NCBI RefSeq assembly: GCF_007830115.1
Contig: NZ_VLKP01000013.1
Coordinates: 1-64,000 of the forward strand
DNA from: Aerolutibacter ruishenii
Lineage (GTDB): Bacteria; Pseudomonadota; Gammaproteobacteria; Xanthomonadales; Xanthomonadaceae
Direction of reading: 5' to 3'
Length of the DNA stretch: 64,000 nucleotides
Shown: positions 22,976-32,193 of the stretch, piece by piece
Layout: the number at the start of each line of letters is the position of its first letter
Position numbering within the stretch: the stretch's first letter is position 1
Made by a program: the position numbers and the translations under genes
Notes under the pieces: model-generated
Database searches by the model: none
What the model was told of the DNA's origin: nothing
The model's input: the letters and a program-made list of their open reading frames with translations, nothing else

Positions 22976-24382
22976 ATGAACGCGCAACTGGCGAACCGGC
23001 CACGCAGCGTTGGTTCCCTGATCCACGATTGGAAGCCGGAGGACGCCGCATTCTGGGCGCGAACCGGCAACCGGATCGCCAACCGAAACCTCGCCATCTC
23101 CATCCCCGCGCTGCTGCTGGCATTCGCGATCTGGATGATGTTCTCCGCGGTGGCCGTGAGCCTGCCGCAGGTGGGCTTCACCTTCACCACCGACCAGTTG
23201 TTCTGGCTGACGGCATTGCCGGGACTTTCCGGCGCCACGTTGCGCATCTTCTACTCGTTCGTCGTGCCGCTGTTCGGCGGGCGGCGGTGGACCGCCATCG
23301 CCACCGCATCATTGTTGATCCCCGCTGTGTGGCTGGGCATCGCGGTGCAGGATCCGGCCACGCCGTACTGGCAGTTCGTCGCCATCGCCATCCTGTGTGG
23401 GCTGGGCGGGGGCAACTTCGCCTCGTCGATGTCCAACATCTCGTTCTTCTATCCCAAGGCCAGGCAGGGTTTCGCGCTGGGGCTGAACGCGGGCCTGGGC
23501 AACCTGGGCGTGTCGGTGACCCAGTTCGTCATTCCGCTGGTGATCACGTTCGGCCTGTTCGGCACGCTGGCCGGGGCGCCGCAGGTCACCGCTGACGGCA
23601 AGCTGCTGTTCCTGCAGAACGCCGGCTTCGTATGGGTGCCATTCCTGGTGGTGTGCAGCATCGCCGCGTGGTTCGGGATGAACGACCTGTCCGCTGCGCG
23701 CTCCTCGTTCGCCGAGCAGGCGGTGATCTTCAAGCGAAAGCACAACTGGTTGATGTGCTGGCTGTACATCGGCACGTTCGGGTCGTTCATCGGCTTCTCG
23801 GCCGGCTTCCCGATGCTGATCAAGACCCAGTTCCCGGACGTCAACCCGATGACCTACGCCTTCCTCGGGCCGCTGGTCGGTGCGCTGATGCGTTCGGTCG
23901 GCGGCTGGCTGGCCGACAAGTTCGGCGGTGCGCTGCTCACCTTCTGGGTGTTCGTGCTGATGATCGCCGGCGTGTTCGCGGTGCTGCACTTCCTGCCCAG
24001 CAATGGGCAAGGCGGCAATTTCTACGGCTTCCTGGCCAGCTTCATGGCGCTGTTCGTGGTCAGCGGCATCGGCAATGCCTCCACGTTCCGCATGATCCCG
24101 GTGATCTTCCGCACGCTGCATGAGCGCTGGTCGGCCAACGAAGACGCCGATGGCAAGACCGCCGCCATGCGCCAGGCCAGCATCGAGTCGGCGGCCGTGA
24201 TCGGCTTCAGTTCCGCCATCGGCGCGTACGGCGGCTTCTTCATTCCCAAGAGCTACGGCTCTTCGATCGCGATGACCGGCGGCCCGGAAATGGCCCTGTA
24301 CGGGTTCATCGCGTTCTACGCCACCTGCCTCGTGGTCACGTGGTGGTGGTACTTCCGCCGCGGCGCGGAAACACCGTGCTGA
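22976..24382 (+). CDS. narK: Nitrate/nitrite transporter NarK (type 1 of two)
   Basis: A 468-residue MFS transporter of the nitrate/nitrite porter family with twelve hydrophobic segments. Signature glycine motifs appear twice (GLGGGNFASSMSNISFFYP near residue 141 and GLNAGLGNLGVS near 166). It brings nitrate to the cytoplasmic active site of NarG and may export nitrite. First gene behind the perfect FNR box, 91 bp before narG with a strong hairpin between. A second, quite different NarK follows the nar genes; such pairs are thought to divide proton-nitrate symport and nitrate/nitrite antiport, but which does which is not clear here. Confidence 0.95.
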   Translation: MNAQLANRPRSVGSLIHDWKPEDAAFWARTGNRIANRNLAISIPALLLAFAIWMMFSAVAVSLPQVGFTFTTDQLFWLTALPGLSGATLRIFYSFVVPLFGGRRWTAIATASLLIPAVWLGIAVQDPATPYWQFVAIAILCGLGGGNFASSMSNISFFYPKARQGFALGLNAGLGNLGVSVTQFVIPLVITFGLFGTLAGAPQVTADGKLLFLQNAGFVWVPFLVVCSIAAWFGMNDLSAARSSFAEQAVIFKRKHNWLMCWLYIGTFGSFIGFSAGFPMLIKTQFPDVNPMTYAFLGPLVGALMRSVGGWLADKFGGALLTFWVFVLMIAGVFAVLHFLPSNGQGGNFYGFLASFMALFVVSGIGNASTFRMIPVIFRTLHERWSANEDADGKTAAMRQASIESAAVIGFSSAIGAYGGFFIPKSYGSSIAMTGGPEMALYGFIAFYATCLVVTWWWYFRRGAETPC

Positions 24383-24400
24383 TGCAAGGAAAGAAATACC

Positions 24401-24419
24401 GGGCCGGCATCGCCGGCCC
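24401..24419 (+). promoter_or_regulatory. Hairpin between narK and narG
   Basis: GGGCCGGC-ATC-GCCGGCCC is a perfect 8-bp stem with a 3-nt loop, no T tract after it. It may set different transcript levels of narK and narGHJI by pausing or RNA processing. No promoter or FNR box is seen between the two genes. Confidence 0.5.
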
Positions 24420-24473
24420 TACCGACAGGATGCGTGACACCGTGAAGCAATCGATTGCCAAGAGGGTCTTCCC

Positions 24474-27400
24474 ATGAGTTATTTCCTTGACCGGCTGCAG
24501 TTCTTCAACCGCAGCCCGGACACGTTCTCCGACGGCCACGGCGTCACCAGGACCGAAAGCCGGGAGTGGGAAAACAGCTACCGCGCCCGCTGGCAGTACG
24601 ACAAGATCGTGCGCTCCACGCACGGCGTGAACTGCACCGGCTCGTGCAGCTGGAAGATCTACGTCAAGAACGGCCTGGTCACCTGGGAAACCCAGCAGAC
24701 CGATTACCCGCGCACGCGCCCGGACCTGCCCAACCACGAGCCGCGTGGCTGCCCGCGTGGCGCGAGCTACTCCTGGTACCTGTACAGCGCCAACCGCCTG
24801 AAGTACCCGCTGGTGCGCGGCGCGCTGCTGCGCATGTGGCGCGAGGCGCGCAAGACCAAGTCGCCGGTGGAGGCGTGGGCGAGCATCGTCAATGACCCGG
24901 CCAAGGCGAAGGACTACAAGTCACGCCGCGGCATGGGCGGTTTCGCCCGCGTGCGCTGGGACGAGGCCAACGAGATGATCGCGGCCGCCAACCTGCATAC
25001 GGTCAAGCAGCACGGCCCGGACCGCGTGGTCGGCTTCTCGCCGATCCCGGCGATGTCGATGGTGTCGTACGCCGCCGGCGCGCGTTACCTGTCGCTGCTG
25101 GGCGGTGCCTGCCTGTCGTTCTACGACTGGTACTGCGACCTGCCGCCGTCCTCGCCGCAGGTGTGGGGCGAGCAGACCGACGTGCCCGAATCGGCCGACT
25201 GGTACAACAGCCGTTACATCATCGCGTGGGGCTCCAACGTCCCGCAGACCCGTACGCCGGATGCGCACTTCTTCACCGAGGCGCGCTACAACGGCACCAA
25301 GACGGTGGCGATCACCCCGGACTACTCGGAAGTCGCCAAGCTCACCGACCACTGGCTGCATCCCAAGCAGGGCACCGACGCGGCGCTGGCCTTCGCCATG
25401 GGCCACGTGATCCTCAAGGAATTCCACGTCGACAACCCGTCGCAGTACTTCACCGACTACTGCCGCCAGTACAGCGACATGCCGCTGCTGGTGCGCCTGG
25501 AGAAGCGCGCCGACGGGCGCCTGGTGCCGGAGCGCTTCCTGCGTGCCAGCGACCTGGGCGGGCTGGGCGAGGCCAACAACCCCGAGTGGAAGACGCTGGC
25601 CTATGACGAGGCGGCCGGCATCACCGTGCCCAACGGCTCGGTGGGTTTCCGCTGGGGCGAGAAGGGCAAGTGGAACATCGAGGAAAAGGACAGCCAGGGC
25701 CGCGAAACGCGCCTGCGCCTGAGCCTGAAGGATGCCAACGACGGCATCGAATCGGTCAGCTTCCCGTACTTCGGCGGCATCGAGAACGAGTACTGGACCG
25801 AGTCGAAGTTCGACGAGGTGCTGGAGCGCAACCTGCCGGTCAAGCGCTTGCAGCTGGCCGATGGCAAGGAATGGGCCGTGGCCACCGTCTACGACCTGCT
25901 GCTGGCGCAGTACGGCATCGACCGTGGCTTCGGTGGCGGCAACGTGGCGGCCAGCTTCGACGACAACATCCCGGGCACCCCGGCGTGGCAGGAGAAGATC
26001 ACCGGCGTGCCGCGGCTTGACGTGATCGAGGTGGCCCGCGAGTTCGCGCGCACCGCCGACAAGACGCATGGCCGCAGCATGATCATCGTCGGCGCGGCGA
26101 TGAACCACTGGTTCCACAACGACATGAACTACCGCGGCCTGATCAACATCCTGGTGATGTGCGGCTGCGTGGGTCAGAGCGGTGGTGGCTGGGCGCACTA
26201 CGTGGGCCAGGAAAAGCTGCGGCCACAGTCGGGCTGGGTGCCAGTGGCGTTCGGCCTGGACTGGAGCAAGCCGCCGCGCCAGATGAACGGCACGTCGTTC
26301 TTCTACTTCAACAGCAGCCAGTACCGTTACGAGAAGCTGGGCGTCGAGGAGATCCTCTCGCCGCTGGCGGATGCGTCCAAGTACACCGGCTCGCTGGCCG
26401 ACTACAACCTGCGCGCGGTGCGCATGGGCTGGCTGCCGTCGGTCCCGCAGCTCAACACCAACCCGCTGGCGCTGGTGCGCGAGGCCGAGAAGGCCGGCGT
26501 GGCGCCGGTGGACTATGCGGTGGGCAAGCTCAAGGATGGCAGCCTGGATTTCGCCTTCGCCGACCCGGACGCGCCGGAGAACTTCCCGCGCAACCTGTTC
26601 ATCTGGCGCTCCAACCTGCTGGGCAGCTCGGGCAAGGGCCACGAGTACATGCTCAAGCACCTGCTGGGCACCCGCCATGGCCTGCAGGGCAAGGACCTGG
26701 GCGAGCGCGGCGCGGCCAAGCCCGAGGAAGTGAAGTGGCGCGACGAGGCGCCGGAAGGCAAGCTCGACCTGCTGGTCACGCTCGACTTCCGCATGTGCAC
26801 CACCGCGCTGTACAGCGACATCGTGCTGCCCACCGCAACCTGGTACGAGAAGAACGACCTTAACACCTCCGACATGCACCCGTTCATCCACCCGCTGTCC
26901 AAGGCGGTGGACCCGGCGTGGGAGGCCCGCAGCGACTGGGACATCTTCAAGGGCATCGCGCGCACCGTCAGCGACCTGGCGCCGGGCGTGCTGGGCGTGG
27001 AGAAGGACCTGGTGCTGGTGCCGACCCTGCATGACACCCCCGGCGAAATCTCCATGCCGTTCGGCGTCACCGACTGGAAGAAGGGCGAGTGCGAGCTCAT
27101 CCCGGGCAAGACCGCCCCGTCGATGGTGGTGGTGGAACGCGACTACCCCAACCTGTACAAGAAGTTCACCTCGCTGGGGCCGCTGCTGGACAAGCAGGGC
27201 AACGGCGGCAAGGGCATGCAGTGGGATACGAAGCACGAGGTGGAATTCCTCGCCAAGCTCAACCACGCGGTGCTGGACGAGGGCGTGAGCAAGGGGCGTC
27301 CGCAGCTGGAATCGGCCATCGACGCCGCCGAGGCGATCATGCACCTCGCGCCGGAAACCAACGGCCACGTCGCGGTCAAGGCGTGGGAGTCGCTGGGCGG

Positions 27401-28214
27401 ATTCACCGGTCGCGACCACACCCACCTGGCCGTGGGCAAGGAACACGAGGCGATCCGCTTCCGTGACATCCAGGCGCAGCCGCGCAAGATCATCTCCTCG
27501 CCGATCTGGTCGGGGCTGGAGGACGAGAACGTCAGCTACAACGCCGGCTATACCAACGTGCATGAGCTGATCCCGTGGCGAACCCTGACAGGCCGCCAGC
27601 AGTTCTACCAGGACCACGAGTGGATGGTGGCCTTCGGCGAGGGCTTCATGGGTTACCGCCCGCCGGTCGACACCAAGACGGTCAAGCCGATCCTGGGCAA
27701 GAAGCCCAACGGCCACAAGGAGATCGTCCTCAACTGGATCACGCCGCACCAGAAGTGGGGCATCCACAGCACCTACAGCGACAACCTGATCATGCAGACG
27801 CTGTCGCGCGGTGGTCCCATCGTGTGGCTGTCCGAGGATGACGCGCGCTCGGCGGGTATCGAGGACAACGACTGGATCGAACTGTTCAACGTCAATGGCG
27901 CCATCGCCGCGCGTGCGGTGGTCAGCCAGCGCATGATGAACGGCATCGCGATGATGTATCACGCACAGGAACGGATCATCAACACGCCCGGCTCGGAAAT
28001 CACCGGTACCCGCGGCGGTATCCACAACTCGGTGACGCGCGTGGTGGTCAAGCCGACCCACATGATCGGCGGGTACGCGCAACTCGCCTATGGCTTCAAC
28101 TACTACGGAACCGTGGGTACCAACCGCGACGAACTGGTGGTCGTGCGCAAGATGGACAAGATCGATTGGCTGGATGGCGAGCCGGTTCCGGCCAATGCCC
28201 AGGAGGTGGTGTGA
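24474..28214 (+). CDS. narG: Respiratory nitrate reductase alpha subunit NarG
   Basis: A 1246-residue molybdenum (bis-MGD) subunit that reduces nitrate to nitrite on the cytoplasmic side of the inner membrane. The N-terminal FeS site is HGVNCTGSCSW near residue 49 with a later Cys in RGCPRGASYSW, so it has the His-Cys3 FS0 cluster. The Mo ligand region is FYDWYCDLPPSSPQ near 217 with the Asp. Length equals the usual 1240-1250. It has no Tat signal and receives its cofactor by NarJ. The stop TGA overlaps the narH ATG. Confidence 0.98.
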   Translation: MSYFLDRLQFFNRSPDTFSDGHGVTRTESREWENSYRARWQYDKIVRSTHGVNCTGSCSWKIYVKNGLVTWETQQTDYPRTRPDLPNHEPRGCPRGASYSWYLYSANRLKYPLVRGALLRMWREARKTKSPVEAWASIVNDPAKAKDYKSRRGMGGFARVRWDEANEMIAAANLHTVKQHGPDRVVGFSPIPAMSMVSYAAGARYLSLLGGACLSFYDWYCDLPPSSPQVWGEQTDVPESADWYNSRYIIAWGSNVPQTRTPDAHFFTEARYNGTKTVAITPDYSEVAKLTDHWLHPKQGTDAALAFAMGHVILKEFHVDNPSQYFTDYCRQYSDMPLLVRLEKRADGRLVPERFLRASDLGGLGEANNPEWKTLAYDEAAGITVPNGSVGFRWGEKGKWNIEEKDSQGRETRLRLSLKDANDGIESVSFPYFGGIENEYWTESKFDEVLERNLPVKRLQLADGKEWAVATVYDLLLAQYGIDRGFGGGNVAASFDDNIPGTPAWQEKITGVPRLDVIEVAREFARTADKTHGRSMIIVGAAMNHWFHNDMNYRGLINILVMCGCVGQSGGGWAHYVGQEKLRPQSGWVPVAFGLDWSKPPRQMNGTSFFYFNSSQYRYEKLGVEEILSPLADASKYTGSLADYNLRAVRMGWLPSVPQLNTNPLALVREAEKAGVAPVDYAVGKLKDGSLDFAFADPDAPENFPRNLFIWRSNLLGSSGKGHEYMLKHLLGTRHGLQGKDLGERGAAKPEEVKWRDEAPEGKLDLLVTLDFRMCTTALYSDIVLPTATWYEKNDLNTSDMHPFIHPLSKAVDPAWEARSDWDIFKGIARTVSDLAPGVLGVEKDLVLVPTLHDTPGEISMPFGVTDWKKGECELIPGKTAPSMVVVERDYPNLYKKFTSLGPLLDKQGNGGKGMQWDTKHEVEFLAKLNHAVLDEGVSKGRPQLESAIDAAEAIMHLAPETNGHVAVKAWESLGGFTGRDHTHLAVGKEHEAIRFRDIQAQPRKIISSPIWSGLEDENVSYNAGYTNVHELIPWRTLTGRQQFYQDHEWMVAFGEGFMGYRPPVDTKTVKPILGKKPNGHKEIVLNWITPHQKWGIHSTYSDNLIMQTLSRGGPIVWLSEDDARSAGIEDNDWIELFNVNGAIAARAVVSQRMMNGIAMMYHAQERIINTPGSEITGTRGGIHNSVTRVVVKPTHMIGGYAQLAYGFNYYGTVGTNRDELVVVRKMDKIDWLDGEPVPANAQEVV

Positions 28215-29758
28215 TGAAAGTCCGTGCACAGATCGCGATGGTGCTGAACCTGGACAAGTGCATCGGCTGCCACACCTGCTCGATCACCTGCAAGAACGTC
28301 TGGACCAGCCGCGAAGGCGTGGAATACGCCTGGTTCAACAACGTGGAAACCAAGCCCGGCGTGGGCTACCCCAAGGAGTGGGAGAACCAGGACAAGTGGA
28401 ACGGCGGCTGGGTGCGTACGCAGGCTGGCAAACTGGTGCCGCGTGCCGGCGGGCGCTGGCGCATGCTGGCCAAGATCTTCGCCAACCCGGACCTGCCGCA
28501 GATCGACGACTACTACGAGCCGTTCGACTTCGATTACCAGCACCTGCACGAAGCCCCTGACGGCAAGCACCAGCCCACCGCGCGCCCGCGCTCGCTGATC
28601 AGCGGCCAGCGCATGCAGAAGATCCACTGGGGTCCGAACTGGGAGGAGATCCTCGGCACCGAGTTCGCCAAGCGCTCCAAGGACCGCAACTTCGACAACG
28701 TGCAGAAGGAGATCTACGGCGCGTTCGAGAAGACCTTCATGATGTACCTGCCGCGCCTGTGCGAGCACTGCCTCAACCCGGCGTGCGTGTCGGCGTGCCC
28801 GTCGGGCGCGATCTACAAGCGGGAGGAGGACGGCATCGTCCTGATCGACCAGGACAAGTGCCGCGGCTGGCGCATGTGCGTGTCGGCGTGCCCGTACAAG
28901 AAGATCTACTACAACTGGAAGAGCGGCAAATCCGAGAAGTGCATCTTCTGTTACCCGCGCATCGAGATGGGCGAACCGACGGTGTGCTCGGAGACCTGCG
29001 TGGGCCGGATCCGCTACCTGGGCGTGATGCTGTACGACGCCGACCGCATCGAGGCCGCGGCATCGGTCCCGGCGGAGAAGGACCTGTACCAGGCACACCT
29101 GGACATCTTCCTGGATCCGTTCGACCCGAAGGTGATCGAGGCCGCGCGCGCCGCGGGCATTCCCGACAGCTGGCTGGAAGCCGCCAAGGGTTCGCCGGTG
29201 TACAAGATGGCCATCGACTGGAAGCTGGCGCTGCCGCTGCACCCCGAATACCGCACGCTGCCGATGGTGTGGTACGTGCCGCCGCTGTCGCCGATCCAGT
29301 CCGCCGCCGAGCGTGGCCGCGTGGGCATGAACGGCGAACTGCCGGACGTCGCGTCGCTGCGCATCCCGGTGCGTTACCTGGCCAACATGCTCACCGCCGG
29401 TGACGAAGCGCCGGTTGTACGTGCGCTGGAACGCATGATGGCCATGCGCGCCTGGCGCCGTGCGTTGAACGTGGAGGGCGTCGAGGACCACGCGGTGCTG
29501 CAGCAGGCCGGTCTCACCGCGGCGCAGGCAGAGGAGATGTATCGCTACCTGGCCATCGCCAACTACGAGGATCGCTTTGTCATCCCGTCGGCGCACCGCG
29601 AGTACGCCAACGACGCCTTCGGCGAGCGCGGCGGCTGTGGCTTCACCTTCGGCAACGGCTGCAGCGGTGACAGCCCGGCCGATCTGTTCGGCCAGCGCAA
29701 GACCACTGCGTACGCGGTGCACCCGAACCGCCAGGAGAAGCACGAGGTGGTCGAATGA
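28214..29758 (+). CDS. narH: Nitrate reductase beta subunit NarH
   Basis: A 514-residue iron-sulfur subunit that wires heme b of NarI to NarG. It holds four clusters: CIGCHTCSITC near residue 16, CEHCLNPACVSACP near 196, the CRGWRMCVSACP site near 229 where a Trp replaces a Cys (a 3Fe-4S cluster, as in known NarH), and CIFCYPRIEMG near 256 with later Cys. Start at 28214 is chosen because it couples to narG and begins MKVRAQIAMVLNLDKC, as in the family. ATGA overlap with narJ. Confidence 0.98.
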   Translation: MKVRAQIAMVLNLDKCIGCHTCSITCKNVWTSREGVEYAWFNNVETKPGVGYPKEWENQDKWNGGWVRTQAGKLVPRAGGRWRMLAKIFANPDLPQIDDYYEPFDFDYQHLHEAPDGKHQPTARPRSLISGQRMQKIHWGPNWEEILGTEFAKRSKDRNFDNVQKEIYGAFEKTFMMYLPRLCEHCLNPACVSACPSGAIYKREEDGIVLIDQDKCRGWRMCVSACPYKKIYYNWKSGKSEKCIFCYPRIEMGEPTVCSETCVGRIRYLGVMLYDADRIEAAASVPAEKDLYQAHLDIFLDPFDPKVIEAARAAGIPDSWLEAAKGSPVYKMAIDWKLALPLHPEYRTLPMVWYVPPLSPIQSAAERGRVGMNGELPDVASLRIPVRYLANMLTAGDEAPVVRALERMMAMRAWRRALNVEGVEDHAVLQQAGLTAAQAEEMYRYLAIANYEDRFVIPSAHREYANDAFGERGGCGFTFGNGCSGDSPADLFGQRKTTAYAVHPNRQEKHEVVE

Positions 29759-30438
29759 GCCTGCTCAAGCTGGTAGGGGTGCTGCTGGACTACCCGCAGG
29801 ACGAGCTGTGGCAGCACGGCGACGAACTGCTGGACGCCGCGGCCGATCCCATGCTGTCGGGTGAGCGCCGACAGCAACTGGTCGACTTCACCCGCGAGTT
29901 GCTGGCGCTGGAGCCGCTCACCGCACAGGACCGCTGGCTGGCCATGTTTGACCGCGGCCGGGCGATGAGCCTGCTGCTGTTCGAACACATCCACGGCGAG
30001 TCGCGCGACCGTGGCCAGGCCATGGTCGACCTGATCGAGGCCTACCGCAAGAACGGCTTCGAGCTGTCCGCCAAGGAATTGCCGGATTACCTGCCGCTGC
30101 TGCTGGAATACCTGGACCGGCGCCCGCAGGCGGAGGCCCGCGACTGGCTGCACCATGTCAGCCACATCGTCGGCCTGCTGGCCGCCCGCGCGGGCGAGCG
30201 CAACAGCCCGTACGCGGTGCTGTTCGAGATCCTGGTCGAGTACGCCGATGGCAAGCTCGACCTCGGGGCGCTGCGCCAGCGTGCCAGCGAGGAGCCCCGC
30301 GATGACACCCCTGAAATGATGGACCGGCTGTGGGAAGAGGAGGCCGTGCGCTTCGGTGCCGAAGCACCGGGCGACGACTGCTCGCCGCCCACCCGCAGCC
30401 CCGCACGCCCCGCCGCCACCCGACAGGTGCAGCCATGA
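29755..30438 (+). CDS. narJ: Nitrate reductase assembly chaperone NarJ
   Basis: A 227-residue soluble chaperone of the TorD/NarJ family, needed to load Mo-bis-MGD into NarG before it docks to NarI. It starts LLKLVGVLLDYPQDELW and has the conserved segment LPDYLPLLLEYL near residue 110. The C-terminal 20 residues are Pro/Ala/Arg-rich and look disordered. Overlaps narH and narI by 4 bp on each side (ATGA). Confidence 0.96.
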   Translation: MSLLKLVGVLLDYPQDELWQHGDELLDAAADPMLSGERRQQLVDFTRELLALEPLTAQDRWLAMFDRGRAMSLLLFEHIHGESRDRGQAMVDLIEAYRKNGFELSAKELPDYLPLLLEYLDRRPQAEARDWLHHVSHIVGLLAARAGERNSPYAVLFEILVEYADGKLDLGALRQRASEEPRDDTPEMMDRLWEEEAVRFGAEAPGDDCSPPTRSPARPAATRQVQP

Positions 30439-31139
30439 GCTACTTCCACCAGTTTGCCTTCCAGATCTATCCGTACATCGCGCTGGCGGTGTTCTTCATT
30501 GGCAGCTGGGTGCGCTTCGACAAGTCGATGTACACCTGGCGCACCGGCTCCAGCCAACTGCTGTCCGACAAGGGCATGCGCGTGGGCAGCAACCTGTTCC
30601 ACATTGGCATCATTGCGATCCTGCTGGGCCACCTCGTCGGCCTGCTGACCCCGCACGCGGTGTACGAACACTTCATCACGGCCCCGCAGAAGCAGCTGAT
30701 GGCGATGGTGGTGGGTGGCGTGTTCGGCGCGCTGTGCTTCATCGGCATCAGCATCCTGCTGGTGCGCCGCCTGACCAACCCGCGCGTGCGCGCCACGGGT
30801 ACCTTCGGCGACACGCTGGTACTGGTGTTGCTTTTCGCGCAGCTGGTGCTGGGCATGGTCAGCATTACCGTTTCGGCCACGCACATGGACGGCGGCGTGA
30901 TGATGCAGCTGGGTTCATGGGCGCAGCACATCGTGACGTTCCGTTGGGGCGCGGCCAACTTCATCACCGACGTGCACTGGATCTACAAGGCGCACGTGTT
31001 CCTGGGCATGACCCTGTTCCTGATCGCACCGTTCACCCGCCTGGTGCATGTATGGAGCATTCCGGTCAGCTACCTGTGGCGCCCGTACCAGGTGGTCCGC
31101 CGCCGCCAGCCGGCGCTGCGCTACGGTCCGAGGGTCTGA
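30435..31139 (+). CDS. narI: Nitrate reductase gamma subunit NarI
   Basis: A 234-residue membrane cytochrome b that oxidises quinol at the periplasmic face and anchors NarGH. Five transmembrane helices; the two heme-ligand pairs are in NLFHIGIIAILLGHLVG near residue 56-66 and DVHWIYKAHVFLG near 186-196. Start at 30435 overlaps narJ and gives the family length. It ends 3 bp before the isomerase gene. Confidence 0.97.
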   Translation: MSYFHQFAFQIYPYIALAVFFIGSWVRFDKSMYTWRTGSSQLLSDKGMRVGSNLFHIGIIAILLGHLVGLLTPHAVYEHFITAPQKQLMAMVVGGVFGALCFIGISILLVRRLTNPRVRATGTFGDTLVLVLLFAQLVLGMVSITVSATHMDGGVMMQLGSWAQHIVTFRWGAANFITDVHWIYKAHVFLGMTLFLIAPFTRLVHVWSIPVSYLWRPYQVVRRRQPALRYGPRV

Positions 31140-31142
31140 ACG

Positions 31143-32051
31143 ATGAGCGATGCAAAGCCAGGCGTGCGCGCCCTGCCGATCACCGTCATCGACTCGCAGA
31201 AGCCGGTGGCGGAAGAGGCTCGCGAACACCATCACGACCATGCGGACGAAGGTCCGCGGTCGCTGGGGCGTCCCGCACCGTGCGTACTGTTCGTGGCCGA
31301 TACCGCCATCAGCGAAGCCGACATCGCCCGCGAGATGCAGTTCCATCGGGCGATGAAGCCGGAGCTTTCGCGGGCGCACGCCGCCCGCGCGCTGGTGGTG
31401 CGCGAGCTGCTGCGGCGTGAAGTCGAGCGGCTGGGCTTGGGCGACGAGGTCCAGCCAATCGGCAACGAACCGGCCGAAGAGGCGCACATCCGCGTGTTGC
31501 TGGAGCATGAGGTGGAGAACCGCGTCCCCAGCGACGACGACTGTCGCCGATACTTCGAGCAGAACCCCGAGCGGTTCCGTTCGCCGGACCGCGTGCGCGT
31601 GCGCCATATCCTGCTGGGCGCCGCGGCGGACGACGTGACCGGACGCTTCAACGCACGCAGCGAAGGCGAGCGCCTGATCGGTGAGTTGCAGGCCAGCCCG
31701 GTGCTGTTCGCCGACTTCGCCATGCGTTTTTCCGATTGCCCGTCCAAGGATCAGGGCGGCGAGCTGGGCTGGCTGGAACGAGGGCAAACCACACCCGAGT
31801 TCGACCGCCAGGTGTTCCGCCTGCGAGAGGGTTTGGCAGGGTTCCCGGTGGAGTCGCGCTGGGGCTACCACGTGGTGAGCGTGGACGCGATCGCCGCTGG
31901 CGAGCCACTTGAGTTTGATCAAGTCCACGAGCGCATTTCCGACTACCTTGAGCTGCAAGTGCGACAGCAGGAGCTGCAGCACTACCTGCTCGAGTTGCAG
32001 GCGCGGTACGAAGTGCGCGGGCTGGATGCGATCGAGGCCGAAGCGGCCTGA
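31143..32051 (+). CDS. PpiC-type peptidyl-prolyl isomerase of the nar operon
   Basis: A 302-residue parvulin-like protein. Residues about 150-250 are the PpiC rotamase domain (RVRVRHILLGAA near 150, FADFAMRFSDCPSKDQGGE near 190, LGWLERGQ, WGYHVVSV). The first 130 residues resemble the NifM N-terminal part. There is no signal peptide, so it probably acts in the cytoplasm. The same type of gene follows narGHJI in pseudomonads, where it is thought to help nitrate reductase folding. It starts 3 bp after narI, so it is in the operon. A His-rich patch (EHHHDHADEGP) sits near residue 27. Confidence 0.9.
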   Translation: MSDAKPGVRALPITVIDSQKPVAEEAREHHHDHADEGPRSLGRPAPCVLFVADTAISEADIAREMQFHRAMKPELSRAHAARALVVRELLRREVERLGLGDEVQPIGNEPAEEAHIRVLLEHEVENRVPSDDDCRRYFEQNPERFRSPDRVRVRHILLGAAADDVTGRFNARSEGERLIGELQASPVLFADFAMRFSDCPSKDQGGELGWLERGQTTPEFDRQVFRLREGLAGFPVESRWGYHVVSVDAIAAGEPLEFDQVHERISDYLELQVRQQELQHYLLELQARYEVRGLDAIEAEAA

Positions 32052-32193
32052 GTCCGGCCCACGGATGCACCGGCGACGTTGCCGGTAGCGCGTCAGGGCG
32101 CCCTGCTGGCGACGGACGTGCCTCCGGTGACGGGGCCTGCCTTCCGCAAAGGCTCGGAAGGCGCTGCACGGGTTCCCAATCCAGACCGGAAGT

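Noticed and set aside
24921-28229. 1102-residue open frame antisense to narG, and similar long antisense frames (12233-15748 plus, 48391-51249 minus, 3909-5399 minus).
   Set aside because: They mirror well-recognised genes, give low-complexity His/Arg/Val-rich translations with no known domain, and are expected from GC-rich codon use.
31915-31922. TTGATCAA as an FNR site before narK2.
   Set aside because: It has no 4-bp spacer between half-sites and lies inside the isomerase coding sequence.
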